From assembly GCA_950106755.1 (NCBI GenBank), contig OX467083.1, positions 19,649,029-19,713,028 of the forward strand: DNA of 64,000 nt, in the 5' to 3' direction. The position numbers were made by a program, and so were the translations under genes. The DNA comes from Climacium dendroides. Lineage: Eukaryota; Streptophyta; Bryopsida; Hypnales; Climaciaceae. Shown one piece after another: positions 1 through 13,328 of the stretch. The notes below the pieces were generated by a model, which worked only from the letters and a program-made list of their open reading frames with translations, searched no databases and was not told the origin of the DNA. Every line of letters starts with the position of its first letter. Within the stretch, counting starts at the first letter, position 1.

Positions 1-795
1 AATTGTTTTTGCTTGGACGTTTCGGTTGTTGCTTCTATGCATAATTGAGTCAGCATATGTCGTAATATATCTTCATTGTGTATTGGCATTGGCAATTACT
101 GCCCTCATAGCATTCATGTCCCATAGCTTTATGCTTCTTTTAGCCAGTTATAGCATGGAATAGACTAGGAATTAGCGAACAAATGTGGTTTGCATGGCAA
201 CAACAGCGTCTGAACAAATAGAGGTGTTGCGGCTTGCCGTTTGAGGCCAATAGCAAGCCGTGATACGATTAAATATTCTATAAATCTATTGTTGATTAAA
301 AATCACTATCCATTGAAGTTCGTTACTGTCCAGATGGACATCCCTGGATAGAAAGGTTGTAATCCGCATGTTGCACTGTTCACCGCAATGTCCACGTTTC
401 ATCTTCTGTACATATGTGGGACGCTTCCGTCATTAAAAATGGATTTGATAAGAAATGTTTCAGGCGTAAGGATTTAGGAAGTTAAAAAGTTCACCGTTGA
501 CCTAGACTGTTTGGTATGTGTGGTTGTGCAAGGTGACTTTGTCTATTTCGTCTATTGCTTGTGCCCATGAAATTCTGTAGGATGTATTTTTTGCCCGCTT
601 GTCGGTGCCAGAGGAGGCAGTGGTTATGGTATCTGATCCGCAAAAGATACCTTCGCACTGGTCTTGTAAATTTTCAGCTATCTGAAATAAGGTTTTCACC
701 ACATTTTTTGGGACTTCCTTCGAACAACGTGAAAATTTATTGCAGCATCGTTAACGTTGAGTTACCATCATTGACATCATAATCATCATATGCAG
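1..795. other. Upstream of first recognised SUVR5-like exon; no supported exon
   Basis: This stretch lies just 5' of the first exon I can support in the SUVR5-like gene. The acceptor at 791-795 (tgcag) shows that at least one more exon precedes it. I read the stretch for the upstream part of the SUVR5 family and found no convincing exon. Short open frames at 555-782 and 502-702 do not resemble the family. The missing 5' exons probably lie before position 1. Confidence 0.5.
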
Positions 796-3700
796 GTGGT
801 TGAACCAGTTTATGTTCGACAATCTTGGGTCGAGAAACGCCTGACTGCGTGGACACAAGAATGCTTGAAAGCTGAAACAGCGGCAACTATTGAGAAACTG
901 ACAAAGGTTCGTGCTTATAGGTCCTTCATTCCACAGAAACTAATATCCTTACGGTTATTGTTTAGTCGTCGCTGGTGACTTCCCTGTTCATCATCTCAGT
1001 GCATCCTGCAACCTTAAATGGATTGAAGGCTCGAGAATACTCATCGATGAAGATGAGAAGTTGAAATGCATCACCTGGTCTGCATGCTAGTCATGGTTTT
1101 CACTCCCATGAGGAAGACTTCGATTCACTGTAATGACGATATTCTTTGTATAGCATCTAAATGCAATGCAGAGGTAGACATTTTTGTAACGTGCTTGCCT
1201 TCTGAATACCTATGCATCTCCTCACCTTTGTGTTCTTTGCTGTTATAACTTTAGATTGCTCCCTATCTTAAATGTCGCTGGTAGTATGTTCCACGATTGA
1301 CTCTTAGGCTTGCTGTCCAATAACCAGCTTCCGACAATTTCTGTATCCTTTTGCTGAATCTGCGGCTCTTCGTGTTTGACAGGAATGTATTAGAGTTATC
1401 CTATGGGACGAGGCAGCAAGGCTTTGGGAGGCTCCTGAGCAACCGGGGCTTGACCCAAGTTGGGCAGAGTGGAAAGGCCCAGCTTTTGATGAGCTCGCAG
1501 ATCCTGAAAGTGACATTCTCTTGCCATCTGACAAACTATCCCGACCTTCTTCCTCTTCGTCTGTGACTCCGAAGGCAGAGAAAGAGGGAAATTCAGGATC
1601 CAAGCGTGGCCGCAAGCCTAAGGAGGGAAGTGACCGACCAGAGTCACTGGTTCCGTCTGCACGCGTGACTACCAGAAAGCAACTCAAAGCTGAGAAGCAT
1701 AACGATGCAGGACCATCGTCGTCTGCTGCCACGGTTTGCACCTAATCCGCTTTAGTGCAGTTTGTTGACCATCACCTGATTATGGTTGAGTGAAAATCTC
1801 ACTACTCTTACATTGCACTAGAGTTGTTCCAGAATAATTCAGCTTGCAAAGTTGCTTCAAAATAATCAAAATTCAATTTTTGGCTTCGATGATTTGTCCA
1901 GAATCTTCAAAATCTATGAAACTAATGCACTAGCGAATATGTGATGCAAACTCATTATTGCTGAATAATTAGAATGTGGTTCTGAGCACAGGAACATTGT
2001 CCAGCTGCATCAGAGCCTGTTGCTCATTGTTCTCAAACACTAGCTTTTTCTGTGGATGCTACAAAGTCAGAGTTTGCTGTTGATCACACCCTTGAAACCG
2101 AAGCTGTAGCCTCAAAACTGCAGTTGAAGGGCCAGGGAAGTGGTGTTAAGTTATCCCGAGATGGTCCCTTAAACTCTGCGTCAAAGACTTGGAAATGGAA
2201 GTTTAAATCAGATGCCTGGGGTTGCTCAGCATTTCTCAAAACTAAGAAGAGAAGGTGCCCTCGACAGGCATGCAAAGGCATATATTGTGAGAAACATCAG
2301 GGTTTGGCGGAAAACCTTTCAGTTGATCCTAATGTGGAGCCTAGTAATTTGTGCATGGCACGTTACTGGGTGGAAAATCGGCGTTGTGCAAATTCTGTTG
2401 TTGAGGGAAGCTATTTTTGTGTTATGCATGCTGATTGCCGCCCGCCTAAATCAGAGGATTCTGGAGTATTGAATGATACAAAAGATTATTTGAAGGAAGG
2501 GAATGATAAAGTTATGATGGCAAAGCATTTGCGGTGCACTGGTTTTACTGTACAGGATTCCCAACTTAAAGAAATGAAGGATGACCCAAACTATTTGACC
2601 AAGCATGTCGAGCAGAACTCCGATCAGGTAGGAGGAAAAACTTTGGCTACTACAGTCAATGATGATGATGCGCTGGTGAAGACTGAACAACTTGACTCTC
2701 AAGTATCCGGTCGGCCAAGTGAGAAATATCTAAAGGGTGCATCTTCAAATGCCAATGGGAGCGCCAAAGCAATTGGGGCTTTGCGACATCCAATTAGGGA
2801 CAAGAATTTGAGCAGATTTGTCGCTGATATGAGCCTGAAGGAGAGGAAGACCTTTCTCAAAGCCCATGATCAGCTCTGCAAGTACATGAACCAAGAATTG
2901 TCTACGAGGAAAGGTTTGTGTTCTCAACAAGAATTTGGTTAGCCAATGTGGGATTCTGCACCATCTCGACAGAATTAGAGGGAGTACCTCGTCATTGTTT
3001 TTAACTGTTTTTTCATAATGCGTTAGTGGATGTCGCGATAGGAAGATGGCTTGGTGAATGAAATTAGCGAATTCTATAAAGTTGGAAATGGACCCCTGCA
3101 AAGAGGACAATTCTTTCAATCATCAACCACCTTTCTACTCCTAGAGGTGGTTGATGAAATCCACTGGTTATAAGTGAGGTGGGGCAAGCTACTGGTTATT
3201 TTCTCAATCCACCAGTAAACGAATTCCTGACATTGTCACCCGTTATTGTGAGCCCACTTTGATTCTTTTACTTCAAGTCTAACCCTGTACAAGTTAAAAC
3301 TGAAATATAGTCCAACCTCGCAACCTACCTTGACCAAGAATGTATGCAGTTGCATTTCTTATGGTTTCTGGTATGCTTTTATATTAAATGACAGGTTGAT
3401 GTATGTTCTCAGGGGGATGCGAAGAAGCACAGTGCACTAGGATGGTAGAATCTATCATGAATGAGGCTGCAAAAGACTTCTCTTTTGGAGAGATGCTGCT
3501 AAAAATACTTACAGCAGAAAAAGAGAGACTGGCAAACGTAGTGTTGGAAGAAGGTTCAACCATCAGAAAGAGCTCTGGTTTTCAATGTGGAGACGCTCTG
3601 AAGTCAGACATGGAGCCATTGTCAAATGATAATAGTGTTGGGAAATCAGGGTTGTCTCCCGTACAGGTTAGTTCATATCTTGTGAATTTCTCTGCAAGAT

Positions 3701-6700
3701 CGCTTAGTTGTTAGCTTACACTTCTGTCACGTTCTTTCATATTATGTGTCTGGATTCTTCGAGTCCCTTTTTAGATCATTCTGACGTTGTTGGGTGCATC
3801 TTTACACAGAAGAAAGTCCAAGAAGCTGGCCCAGATACTAGGGACTTGTGCTGCTTGTGTGGTGAAAACTTTGAGCAGCTCTCTCTGCTTGGAAAGCATT
3901 GGAAAGAATATCACAAGCAGGAAGCGCAGCTGTTTGAAAAATTTCTGCTCTGTCGTATTTGTGGTAAGGATGGTGCTATGTTCAGAAGAAAATTTGATGT
4001 GGTGCAACACTGGAAGGCTGCGCATCCTACGCTTCCCATGTCCTCGCCAGCCTGGTCAGTGTGTGTGATGTGTGATAAACAGTGTTCCGACTTTGATCAC
4101 CTATGGCTGCATGTGGAGGATCAGCACCATTCTCAGTGGAGCAGTGCTGACTTCGCAGGACGAGTTGAGGCTATACTCATGTCAAGCAAGAGCTATAAAT
4201 GTAGTTTTTGCAGTGAAAGTTTTACCACATCCTGGGAAGTTCAACAGCACAAGGAGAATGTGCATAAAGGTCAAGAGCTCCTGCATTCTGGTACCAAAAG
4301 GAATTGGAATGCAATGGACGGTGTAGTGACTGGAAATGATTCGAAGAGGGTTGACGTGGACACGTATAAATACAGCTGCCGGCACTGTTCGATGAGATTC
4401 CAACTTCTCCCTGACTTGGGACGCCATCATCAAGCTGCACATAAAGAGCAAGCAAATGGGCGTGCGAAAGTTCAGTCTCCTTCTGGTGGAATGCTATCCA
4501 TGCAAAGGAGTAATATGAAACAAGAAGAAATGGTGGATGACTTGGATGGAGTCAAAGGAGCTGAAAAGGACGGGAATGTAAAGAAATGGAGGTATCGCGC
4601 AAGAACTAAAACCCAAAATCAGGTAACGAGAGGGAGGTCTGCTCCTACGAAAAAACAATCAGGTGGAGCTGAGGCAATTTTGCAACGTATGAGAGCTGTG
4701 AAGCAGGTTCTGGAGGATCAGAAGACAAAGAGACCGCCACGCAAGAGGGATAGAAAAGCAGAAAGAGCACGAAGATTAGCCAGACTTGCAGTCAGCACTG
4801 GTGCTGCGCCAGCCCCAATCGCAAACAGGTTGAAGTGCCGATTTTGTGGGTTAGATTTTGCTTTGCTGCCAGAATTGAGTAGACATCATCAAGCTGAGCA
4901 CTCCGCTGTCAAGCAAGCATTCATAATCAATGGTCGTGGAGAGTGTCAAACGGGAGTTTATACCCTTACTAAAGATGGAATAATTGGTCCATTACAAGGC
5001 GAATTGCTGAATCGCCCTCCCAATAGCCAGGAATTGTTCGAGGTTGCTCGCAGTACTTGCTGTAAAGATTGGTTTTTTAATGAACTGGGTAAGAGGTACG
5101 CGATATTGCCGCCGAGATTATTTTTGCAGGCTGCGCATCTTTGTAGTGAAGCAAAATTAGAGATCCGTTGGCACCAAGATAATTATATATGTCCGGATGG
5201 CTGCAAGAGCTATGGTGCATCGCCTTCCTTCCCAAGTTTGCCAATGGATCTAAGTGCATTTGCGAAGTCCCCCTCAAGTATTTGTGCAGGTAATGCACTC
5301 TTAGTGGATTTCACTTTTTGGTCTTTTTCTGTCAATGAACATGTGCCTATATTGTCATCACCAGGGTCTAAGTGTTAGAACTCTTTATTGCGGCCCTCGT
5401 TTGGATGTGCATGTTGTTTAATCAACTCCTCTTGAAGAATAATGATTGAAATTGTCATATTTAGCTGTGAAGAACGTTCTAATCCGACTAGAATGTTGCG
5501 AATGTTGATGGTCGGAGCGGCTCTCACTTCATGCAAATTCCACATTCTAATATTGTTTTATCTACTCTTGGAACCAGATGAGGTCAGTAAGAGTCCTATT
5601 TGGAAGGGTGTGGTTCTATCGGAGGATTTAAGTAAGGGTTTGGAGAAAGTGCCTATTCGTTGTGTGATGGATGGAGATGCAATGGAGCCATGCTCGTGTT
5701 CAATGTGTACGGACGTTGGAAGCTCGACCTCCCCAAGGGATAGTCAGCCCTGGAATAATTTTGTATATATAACTAATCGGCACCTTGACCCTTCTTTGGG
5801 GCTGGATACAAAGGTTTTTTCCCAAAGCCCTTGTGCGGTTTTCCTCTGCATGTTTTCAGGGAGGGTTTTTCTCTAAAATTGGAGGATTTTGTAGTGTTTT
5901 TAACTGCTGAACTGGAAATTGTTTGGGCAGAGCTCTCAAGTGGGATGTTCGTGCACTGAAGAGAAGTGTTCAGCATCCATCTGTGATCATGTGTCCATGT
6001 TTGACACCGACAATGCTGAAGCTTGCTCTATTGATGGAAGTTCCATCAGAGGCCGATTTCCTTATGATGAATTTGGTCGTATCATTATTGACGTGAGTTC
6101 CGTTTCTCTTGATGTTTCATTCTTTATTTTGGGGCTATATTGCATTCCTGCTGCGCTGTTATGACATGGTATGACATGACATGGTATGACATGTTGTTCT
6201 TTCTCTTTTCTTGCCATGATCGGTTTTCTTTGTCAATTTTTTCGTGTCAGTTTTTTATTCTCGAGGCAGAGGTAGATTAATATTTTAACCGGGCTGGTGT
6301 TGGATTGTTACTTGTATGAGCCGTTTAGAATCCAGAGAGTGCTTGCAGTGCGGATACTGTTTAAGCCCTTGTCCATTGTATCTACAATGTAACTTGGTGC
6401 TGGCTCAATGCGCATATTTTTGTGGACACTGATAAGCGTTGGTTGGACAGGTTGGGTACATGGTATACGAATGCAATTCTAGTTGTCAGTGTAAAGATTC
6501 TTGCCAAAATCGTGTACTACAGAAGGGAGTCCATTTGAAACTTGAAGTGTTCAAAAGCCGGCATAAGGTAATATTGTCCAACCATTGATTGGTCATTCGA
6601 GTTCAAATTTCGGTTTTGATAACGTGTTGAAGATGGCAGGCATTGTATAAACCAGTGGAGGATTGAAGGTTTACAGTTTCGTTCTGGGGTTTGCTTGATG

Positions 6701-8223
6701 CAGGGATGGGGTGTGCGAGCAGCCGAGGCCATTTCACGTGGTGCTTTTGTGTGCGAGTATATAGGAGAGATCCTGAATGATTCGGAAGCAAATCAAAGAG
6801 GAGAGAGGTAACAACGCCCTTGAACCTTGTATTCGTAGATGCGTTTCTGTGATACCCCTGTTAATTATTGTCGTTGTGTTATCATTATTGGTTTCTTCCA
6901 GGATAATTGCAACTTGTACATTTCACCATTTTCCTTTCCAGTTTGCAACTTCCTGTGTTGTGGACACTACACGGTGATTTGAACTTGATCATTGTATGTA
7001 AGTTTGGGCGGTTGTTTGCAATGAGTAGATTGTGGAGGTTCTGATTAGTTTGTGCAACAGATACGATCAATTGGGCTGCAGTTATTTGTACAACATTGAT
7101 GCACATCTGGACGTGATTGGTGCAAGATCTGTTTCAAAGCCGTATGTAATTGATGCAACCACATATGGAAATGTTGCTCGATTTATTAATCATAGGTGAG
7201 GTTCAATGCTATTAGAAACATCATGGATGGTGATCAATTTGGGATGAGTTAGAAATAATTAAACCTCATGCATGTGGAAGTGAAGTGGAAATTGGCAAAA
7301 ATTGTGTGTTCCAATTTTATTTTATTTTACTTGAATTTATCTCCAATACTAAAGATTTGTGACTGGTTTCCAGAAGTCATAGGTTTGGAAACGTAAATTT
7401 CAAGAGGGTTTTTATTTTGACACTGGTGTTGCAAACTCTCTTGTCAAGGTTGAGATGCCAGCGATAGAATGACTTCAATTTAGTATCTTGTAAAATGATA
7501 GCAGAAATTCATGCATTGTAACTGTTATACAATTCCTTTTTAGGTTAGAGCTCCTGAATCTGCACATCATTCTATATTCGTGAGATTTCCTTCCTTTGGC
7601 CCATATTCTAGAGAACAGATTGTAATAAAAGGGATTACTGACATCTCAATTAAATGGCCCCTTTCTTCGTGGGAGTCACGGGATTCCGTTACTAGAACTG
7701 TTTAATAATGTTTTGTGGTTTGTGAAATGCAGTTGTGATCCCAATTTGATCAACTACGAGGTGCTCGTTGAAAGTATGGACTGTCAATTAGCTCACATTG
7801 GCTTTTTCGCCAAACGCGATGTAAGTCCTTTCCCGTACGTCAAAGCATACTGATTACATCACGGGAATTGTTGTAGCACTCGGGACTTGGCCAGGATCTG
7901 TGGGTGTCGAAATTGATGATCACCCCAATGGAATGACTGTTGGTTCAGTGTCCCATAAGGCATCATCCGCTTGGGGTGGCCATCAATCTGATCCATCCAA
8001 ATTTGTTTTCATGGTGATTCTGCTTTGCAAACTTGCCTATGCAACTTTGCCCTGTTTTCAATTTTTTGCTTCACCTTCCACTGTTCTGAGTAGTCTTCCT
8101 TGTTTGTTTGCTTAGATTGCCATTGGAGAGGAGCTTGCATACGACTATCGGTATAATTTGCTTCCTGGAAAGGGTTGCCCCTGTCATTGTGGGGCCTCAA
8201 ACTGCCGTGGGAGGCTTTACTGA
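796..8223 (+). CDS. SUVR5: SUVR5-like histone-lysine N-methyltransferase, C2H2 zinc fingers plus SET domain (5' partial)
   Basis: Nuclear histone H3 lysine methyltransferase of the plant SUVR5 family; Arabidopsis SUVR5 acts in H3K9me2 deposition and gene repression. Exons in phase: 796-906, 1383-1733, 1992-2913, 3413-3666, 3810-5289, 5578-5813, 5931-6092, 6451-6567, 6704-6807, 7061-7195, 7733-7820, 8116-8223, giving 1355 aa (the Arabidopsis protein is about 1,380). Seen in order: an LW-E-AP-QP segment typical of the family; an AT-hook-like KRGRKPK; two CxnC..H motifs near CPRQACKGIYCEKH and CANSVVEGSYFCVMH; six C2H2 fingers (five at 3840-4445, one at 4830-4905); Cys-rich pre-SET (CSCTEEKCSASICDH, CNSSCQCKDSCQNRV); SET core with RFINHSCDPNL and AYDY; post-SET CPCHCGASNC. 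The catalytic NHSC box is intact. The 5' end is not found. Exon 2 uses a weak donor (GTTTGC). The family call is firm; the earliest junctions are less so. Confidence 0.93.
6161..6193. repeat. Short tandem repeat in a SUVR5 intron
   Basis: ATGACATGGT-type units recur three times, partly degenerate, inside the intron between the exons ending at 6092 and starting at 6451. A simple slippage repeat; no function suggested. Confidence 0.8.
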
Positions 8224-9409
8224 ATTCGGTAGTTCCATCAGATTCATAAAAAGCTTCAGATTGATAGACGAGTATCTCTTGTCCGTTGGCAGAACAAGCG
8301 ATTTATCGAAGAGAAAAGAGTTCGAAACGCTCTCCGGAGATTTGTTTTGTTTTGTCGTTTTTACAACTCTTTTCTCTTTTCACAAATTGACACCTGTTTT
8401 GTTTATTAGAGTGGGAATTGCATTAGAAATGGTTACAATAGGCATGTAGGAGTTAATGCGATTCGTACAATTATGGAAGAGAATAATTAGTTTACATACC
8501 TTATCCAACTTATAGAAGTGACATTAATCACTGTAGGTATGATATCCGTGACTTTCGTTTGGAAGTCATCACTAACTTAAGGTGTAAGTTGTATTCTGTA
8601 ACACATTTCTACATTTTTGGAATTTTGAAGTACCTCAAAGGACCTTTTATGGTCATAGCTTATTCACTTAACCCCTCACCGCCAATTGTCGGCCGCACTG
8701 TCACCAAGGCTTTGAGGACCAACGCAGAAATTGCTCCGCAACGTTAGATTGGGGTGAAATTGGTCAAACTCACCGCCCGGATTGAAGGAAAATTTTGAGT
8801 ACAAAAACGAAAGGAAAGACCCAAATTTCTTGTTGATAGTTTTTTCGTCCATCCATATTTGTTGAAGGTGCTTTTTGAGTTCCATAATGAATAAATCATT
8901 GTCCTTAAGGCACCAAATTCTAGAGTTACACAATACTTTGAAGTTTAACCCCTGAGCGCCCAGCGCGAATTCCGAAAGCAAGCTTGAAATTGCCACTCAA
9001 GTAGACCCCACCAATAAAAAAAAATAAGATTCAAGAGACATGACCGTTTAGATTGCAAAAGAGGTAGGGAGGGATCTTCAGAGAAATTTGTGGAAGGTTT
9101 CATCATACAACCTAGGACATTATAATGGTCAAATGTCTTATAGTAGGAGGCCACATTTGGGGGCGCTGGAGCACTTACAGGTTAATGAAACTTGACCAAG
9201 TTGGTATTTTGAGTTTAACCCTTAAATGTTGGGCTGGTGACCGTAAATCAGTCCTTTTGGAATTCAAATATTCATTGGGAGTCAAATCTCCCGAATATTC
9301 ATTGGGAGATTTCCCCTTTCCACCCCTAATTTTGAGGATGAATAGTTGCTAGTTGTGATTCTTCTTGTTATTCATCGGACGAAAAATGTCCGCTGTAGTG
9401 TTTATGGGT

Positions 9410-10260
9410 TAACCTTTGAATGCTCAAGGCACCAAATTCTAGAGTTACACGATACTTTGAAGTTTAATAAATCTTGACCAAGTTGGTATTTTGAGTAGTT
9501 TACATTTTTGAAAATTTCTTTCTGAAGTCTAGTTTTAGCATCAAAATCTGATTTTTGTACTCAAGATTTTGTGCAAGGGTGTCCATTGCAAATCTGCATT
9601 TTCTAGTGCTAACCTTGGAGGGCTTGAAAGTGTTTTGTGACCACATTGTATATTCTACGTTTGGTGGTATTTGATTAGAAAAATTATTCACCAAATACTT
9701 TTGAATACAAAGTAAATTAATAATCATAATTGTATGTAAACAATAATGTATCACAATTCATATATTAAATCACAATTGACGAGACCACAATTGAAGAGTT
9801 ATAAGGCTAAATATGGGTTGTATAGAAGGATTCCAAGGGCCTTTCAAGGGTTAAGGGCTCTTGGAAATGAGCCTCAAATATACCAGATCTTAGAGAAAAT
9901 CACATTAAAGATTCATGTAAAAATGTTGTAGACTAGATTTTAAGGAGTTTTAAATTGATTGGGGTTGTGTATATTATGCCCTTTAACCTCATGTGTTTTT
10001 GGTGATCAACTATTTAGATTTGATATGTGAAAAGAGGATTGCAAGAGGCTTCAAATCACTTTCACAGTTTAAACACCCTCATGATTAAGCATTATAATGT
10101 TTCAATATATAAGTAATATTGTTGTGTTTTCTTTTTCCAAATGAACTTTACATGTCGACTTTGAATTTGTACAATTACAATTCAAATAAAATTGATAAAA
10201 CTTTTCAAAATGTTGGCATTTTGTTCAATTTAGAGTAAATTCCAAGAAGCTCAAAAAAAT
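9410..10260 (+). repeat. Dispersed repeat family A, copy 1
   Basis: Collinear at moderate identity with 63240-64000 over about 750 bases. Shared landmarks in the same order include gcaccaaattct, tctagt..tagcatcaaaa, gatgtccattgca-like text, gattggggttgtg and caaaatg near the end. A neighbouring block at about 9281-9400 (atttcccctttccacccctaat, aatgtccgctgt) recurs at about 48840-48945. No open frame spans it, so the family is unclassified and non-coding as seen here. Confidence 0.75.
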
Positions 10261-11396
10261 TGTAGACATTTAGGGGTTAACTTACTTAAAACTTGAGATA
10301 TTGTACTCGAGAGGAGGCAACAAAATAGTAAGATAACAATATCTAATTGTGACCTATTTGCAAAACTCATTTCATTTAGATTCTTGTTTAAGATATACAA
10401 CCTCTTTATATTAAAACCTAAAGTTGATTTTAGAGACACCTATTTTCAACACTTTGAGAATTTATAGTTTATTGACACCAAGTTTAGAAAACACGTTCTC
10501 AGAGAATTTTGAATCCCTTTAAAATACTAATAGGACCTAATAAAGTTTGTTTAGTTTAATAATAGGAATCATGCTCAAACCCTTTTTAAAAGCATTTAGA
10601 TGTAATTACCTTGATGAAAATGGGAAAGAATGATACTTCTAGAATACATCATCTTACCCAAGTGGAACCTCATAATCATCAAATCCAATACAATGCTAAA
10701 ATTTATAAGTAAGAATTTTGTCAATATAAGTTTTGGACATTGGAATCTTATAGTAACTAAGCCAAGCCTTTCAATTGTAACTCATTATATTTGAGTGCTT
10801 AAGCACTAGTCAATACCTAATAATTTGGTCCTCTAAGGGGTTAAAAGTCATCTTTTTTTTTTCCACCCTCTTGTCCTAAATCCAATGAAATGTTTCATTA
10901 AATTTTCAATTGTAATCGCTCTCCTACAAATCCAAGTCTTTAATCAAATCAATCAATGTAATTATTCAACTAAACATTTAGAAGCTAACAAATGATAATA
11001 AAATATTATGCTTTGTTTTCACCTTGTATTTTTTCCTTTCACTTTTTAATCAGATGAGTATGCTTGTTTATTCAACAAATTGAAACTTATTCTTTTATTT
11101 CATCAATTGCACCCCTTAAAACTCTAATATTCAATTAAATGAACTATAAAGTTATATAATATTAAATTGAAAGATTGAAAGATGAATACATTTGTAAAAA
11201 TAAATTGGCACTCAAAAGAATAACAAAATCCAAAGAATAGTATCGAATATGAATAAAATGACTTTGAAACATCAAGACATCAAAGCATTCATATTATTTG
11301 CCCAAATAATGAAATCTCAATATAAAGATACTATTCCCTTTCCTCAAATCATTGATTCCATCTACAACTTGTGAACGAATCATTTCATAACTTGTT

Positions 11397-11720
11397 AGAG
11401 CTAATTTTGCTTATTCAAGCTACTTTTAGTCCATTAAATGTTCTCAATTGTTTTGTCACAACAACATGAAATGATCCTAACATGCAACTAAATGCAAATG
11501 TCAAATTCCTCTTCTTCTTTTATCATGGTCATGCCTTAAGACCGTCTCCAAGTAATTCTAGTAGTATTCTTGCTAATCTATCTAGCCCATGATTTTACAG
11601 TTGGAGTTAATTTTAATTGATCAAGCTCACTTTTAGTCCCTTAAATATTCTCATTTATTCTTGTTATGGCAACATGAAAGGGTCCTAACATAAGACCAAA
11701 TGCAAATGTCATATCAATTG
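11397..11720 (+). repeat. Local direct duplication, about 200-bp spacing
   Basis: Two diverged copies at about 11397-11505 and 11598-11720 share cttttagtccattaaat / cttttagtcccttaaat, then caacatgaaa, tcctaacat and aaatgcaaatgtca in the same order. No coding content seen. Confidence 0.65.
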
Positions 11721-12992
11721 CAAGTGCTTGCACTCAAAACCTATAGGACATATCAAATTTGAAACTCAAAAGCCTAAAGGGTTCATACAAAACACAAATG
11801 TGATATAAAATATAAGTTCTATATCTTTTTTGAAGTTTGCATCAAAGAAGAGCATAAAAATTAAAAAGTATCCATGTGGTCAAAATTATAAAAATATTTT
11901 TATTTCTCTTCAAATGAATTTTGAAGATATAACTTCAAAAATTCACCAAAAATATAATTTCTATCTATAGCATTTGAATTTTTTTTATTGTTCAAAATTG
12001 TAATTTCTATTGATATGCATAAGATCTAGTAATGAGAACACAAACACCTTCCCAAATAGTAATTTTTTTCAACACTAGGCCAATTCTAAACACTTTGTGC
12101 TATTTCTCTTATAATTTTTGTTTGACCATAGCGATCTTACTTTTGAATATAAATATTCAAAGACATTACAATCTTTCAAAATAAAAAAATAAAAAAACTT
12201 GAAAAATAAAAAAAATAATTTGTGTGAAAATGCTATCCAAAGTCGAGCAATAACCAAAAAATGGTCGCTAATCCTTGAGCACTTAGGGATTAAAACATCT
12301 TGTTTAATAAATATTAGATAAATTAGTACTAGATACAATTATAAAAACTTTCTATATGTCATGCTTGATTGCCATCTCTTCAAAAATGGGCTTTTCATAT
12401 ATAGATAGTAAACCATTTTTCCTTATTTTTTAAACTACTAATGAATAAACCATGCAAACTTGAATGAGCCTATGACATAGGAATCTACACTAAGCCTTTG
12501 ACATTGGACCTCCAAGAACTAAATGCTTAGAAATTAATTGGCATGGAGTGCCAAATATCCTATTTGTATCTTATAAGGGAATGTTGAACAAACAATATTT
12601 TTATCAATCAAAGACACATATTGTTGAACATACAAGCTTCAACCCAATCAATAGAGTAGATATTATGCATTGTAGATTTGAACCCAAATGGCCTTACTTT
12701 AGTAAAAGTTGTAGAAAAAACACGATTGCTCAACAAAAATGTAATGGAAGAATGCATTTATAGTGTAGACAATTCATGGTGAATATCTAAGAAGTGATTT
12801 GTGGATGAAATAGGGCCACACCACTTGTTGGGTAAGAGGTTTCAAACTTTGAAATCTTATATGATAAGGTTTAAAAATCACTTTTCTTTTCACTTTGAAT
12901 ACTCACAGCTTATAATGTGTTAGGTTAAAGTTTTTGAAAAAAATTCTATACATTTTTATACAAGTGTAATGCAAATCCTAATGGTTGGATAT

Positions 12993-13002
12993 ACAATAAG
13001 AG
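12993..13002 (+). repeat. Target-site duplication, left copy
   Basis: ACAATAAGAG, identical to 30242-30251. The inverted-repeat alignment starts at the next base on each side, which fixes this as the 10-bp target-site duplication. MULE duplications are usually 8-11 bp. Confidence 0.88.
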
Positions 13003-13109
13003 CAGGGTTGCTAGCGTGTGAGCCTGTGAGCGTGAGCATGTGAGCCTGTGAGCGTGAGAGCGGGAACTTTTTTGCTGGAAATTCAGATGAAGGACCTATG
13101 ACCGTGGAT
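13003..13109 (+). repeat. Left terminal inverted repeat
   Basis: Pairs with 30040-30241 read inward. Landmarks in order: GCTAGCGTG, GAGCCTG, GTGAGCCTGTGAGCG, GAAATTC/GAAATTTC, GACCTATGACCGTGGAT. The right arm is about 95 bases longer because of an AT-rich insertion. Such TIRs carry the transposase-binding sites in MULEs. Confidence 0.85.
13017..13060 (+). repeat. Two 22-bp tandem units inside the left TIR
   Basis: TGTGAGCCTGTGAGCGTGAG occurs at 13017-13036 and again at 13039-13058. The smaller GTGAGC unit is also repeated in the right TIR. Iterated subterminal motifs of this kind are commonly transposase-binding sites; that role is inferred here. Confidence 0.75.
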
Positions 13110-13246
13110 CTTATGATTGTTCATTTTTATAATTTTGAAGACAAAATCTTTCTGGATTGTTTAGGAAAAATGGTTAATAATTCAACCCAAATAAACCCAA
13201 ACAATTGTATATGAATTATTACATATAAGTGGTTTACGGTATAAAG

Positions 13247-13281
13247 GTTTAGGGTTTAGGGTTTAGGGTTTAGGATTTAGG
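13247..13281 (+). repeat. Interstitial telomere-type repeat (TTTAGGG)
   Basis: About four consecutive TTTAGGG units followed by two degenerate TTTAGGA units, 245 bases inside the left transposon end. A further pair lies at 13329-13346. This is the plant telomere unit. It is too short and internal to be a chromosome end. Confidence 0.9.
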
Positions 13282-13328
13282 ATATGTAGTGGTAAGTTAT
13301 TCTATACATGTGTTTAATGGTATTGAAT

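Larger units (their letters stand above)
8224..12992. other. AT-rich spacer between SUVR5-like gene and the transposon
   Basis: The first about 250 bases are the probable 3' UTR of the SUVR5-like gene. The rest is AT-rich, with no long open frame and no recognisable protein. It contains old repeats: the phrase ggcaccaaattctagagtta appears at about 8910 and again at about 9428, and 9410-10260 is collinear with the end of the window. From about 10,500 to 12,990 I see only AT-rich DNA apart from a local duplication near 11,400-11,720. Confidence 0.7.

Noticed and set aside
1..795. The 5' exons of the SUVR5-like gene
   Set aside because: I looked for the conserved segment that precedes the first recognised exon and found no frame with family residues plus proper splice sites.
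5370..5420. An extra SUVR5 exon after the acceptor at 5364
   Set aside because: In the phase left by the exon ending at 5289 it hits a stop at once. The acceptor at 5577 joins in phase and restores the family sequence (KGVVLSEDL).
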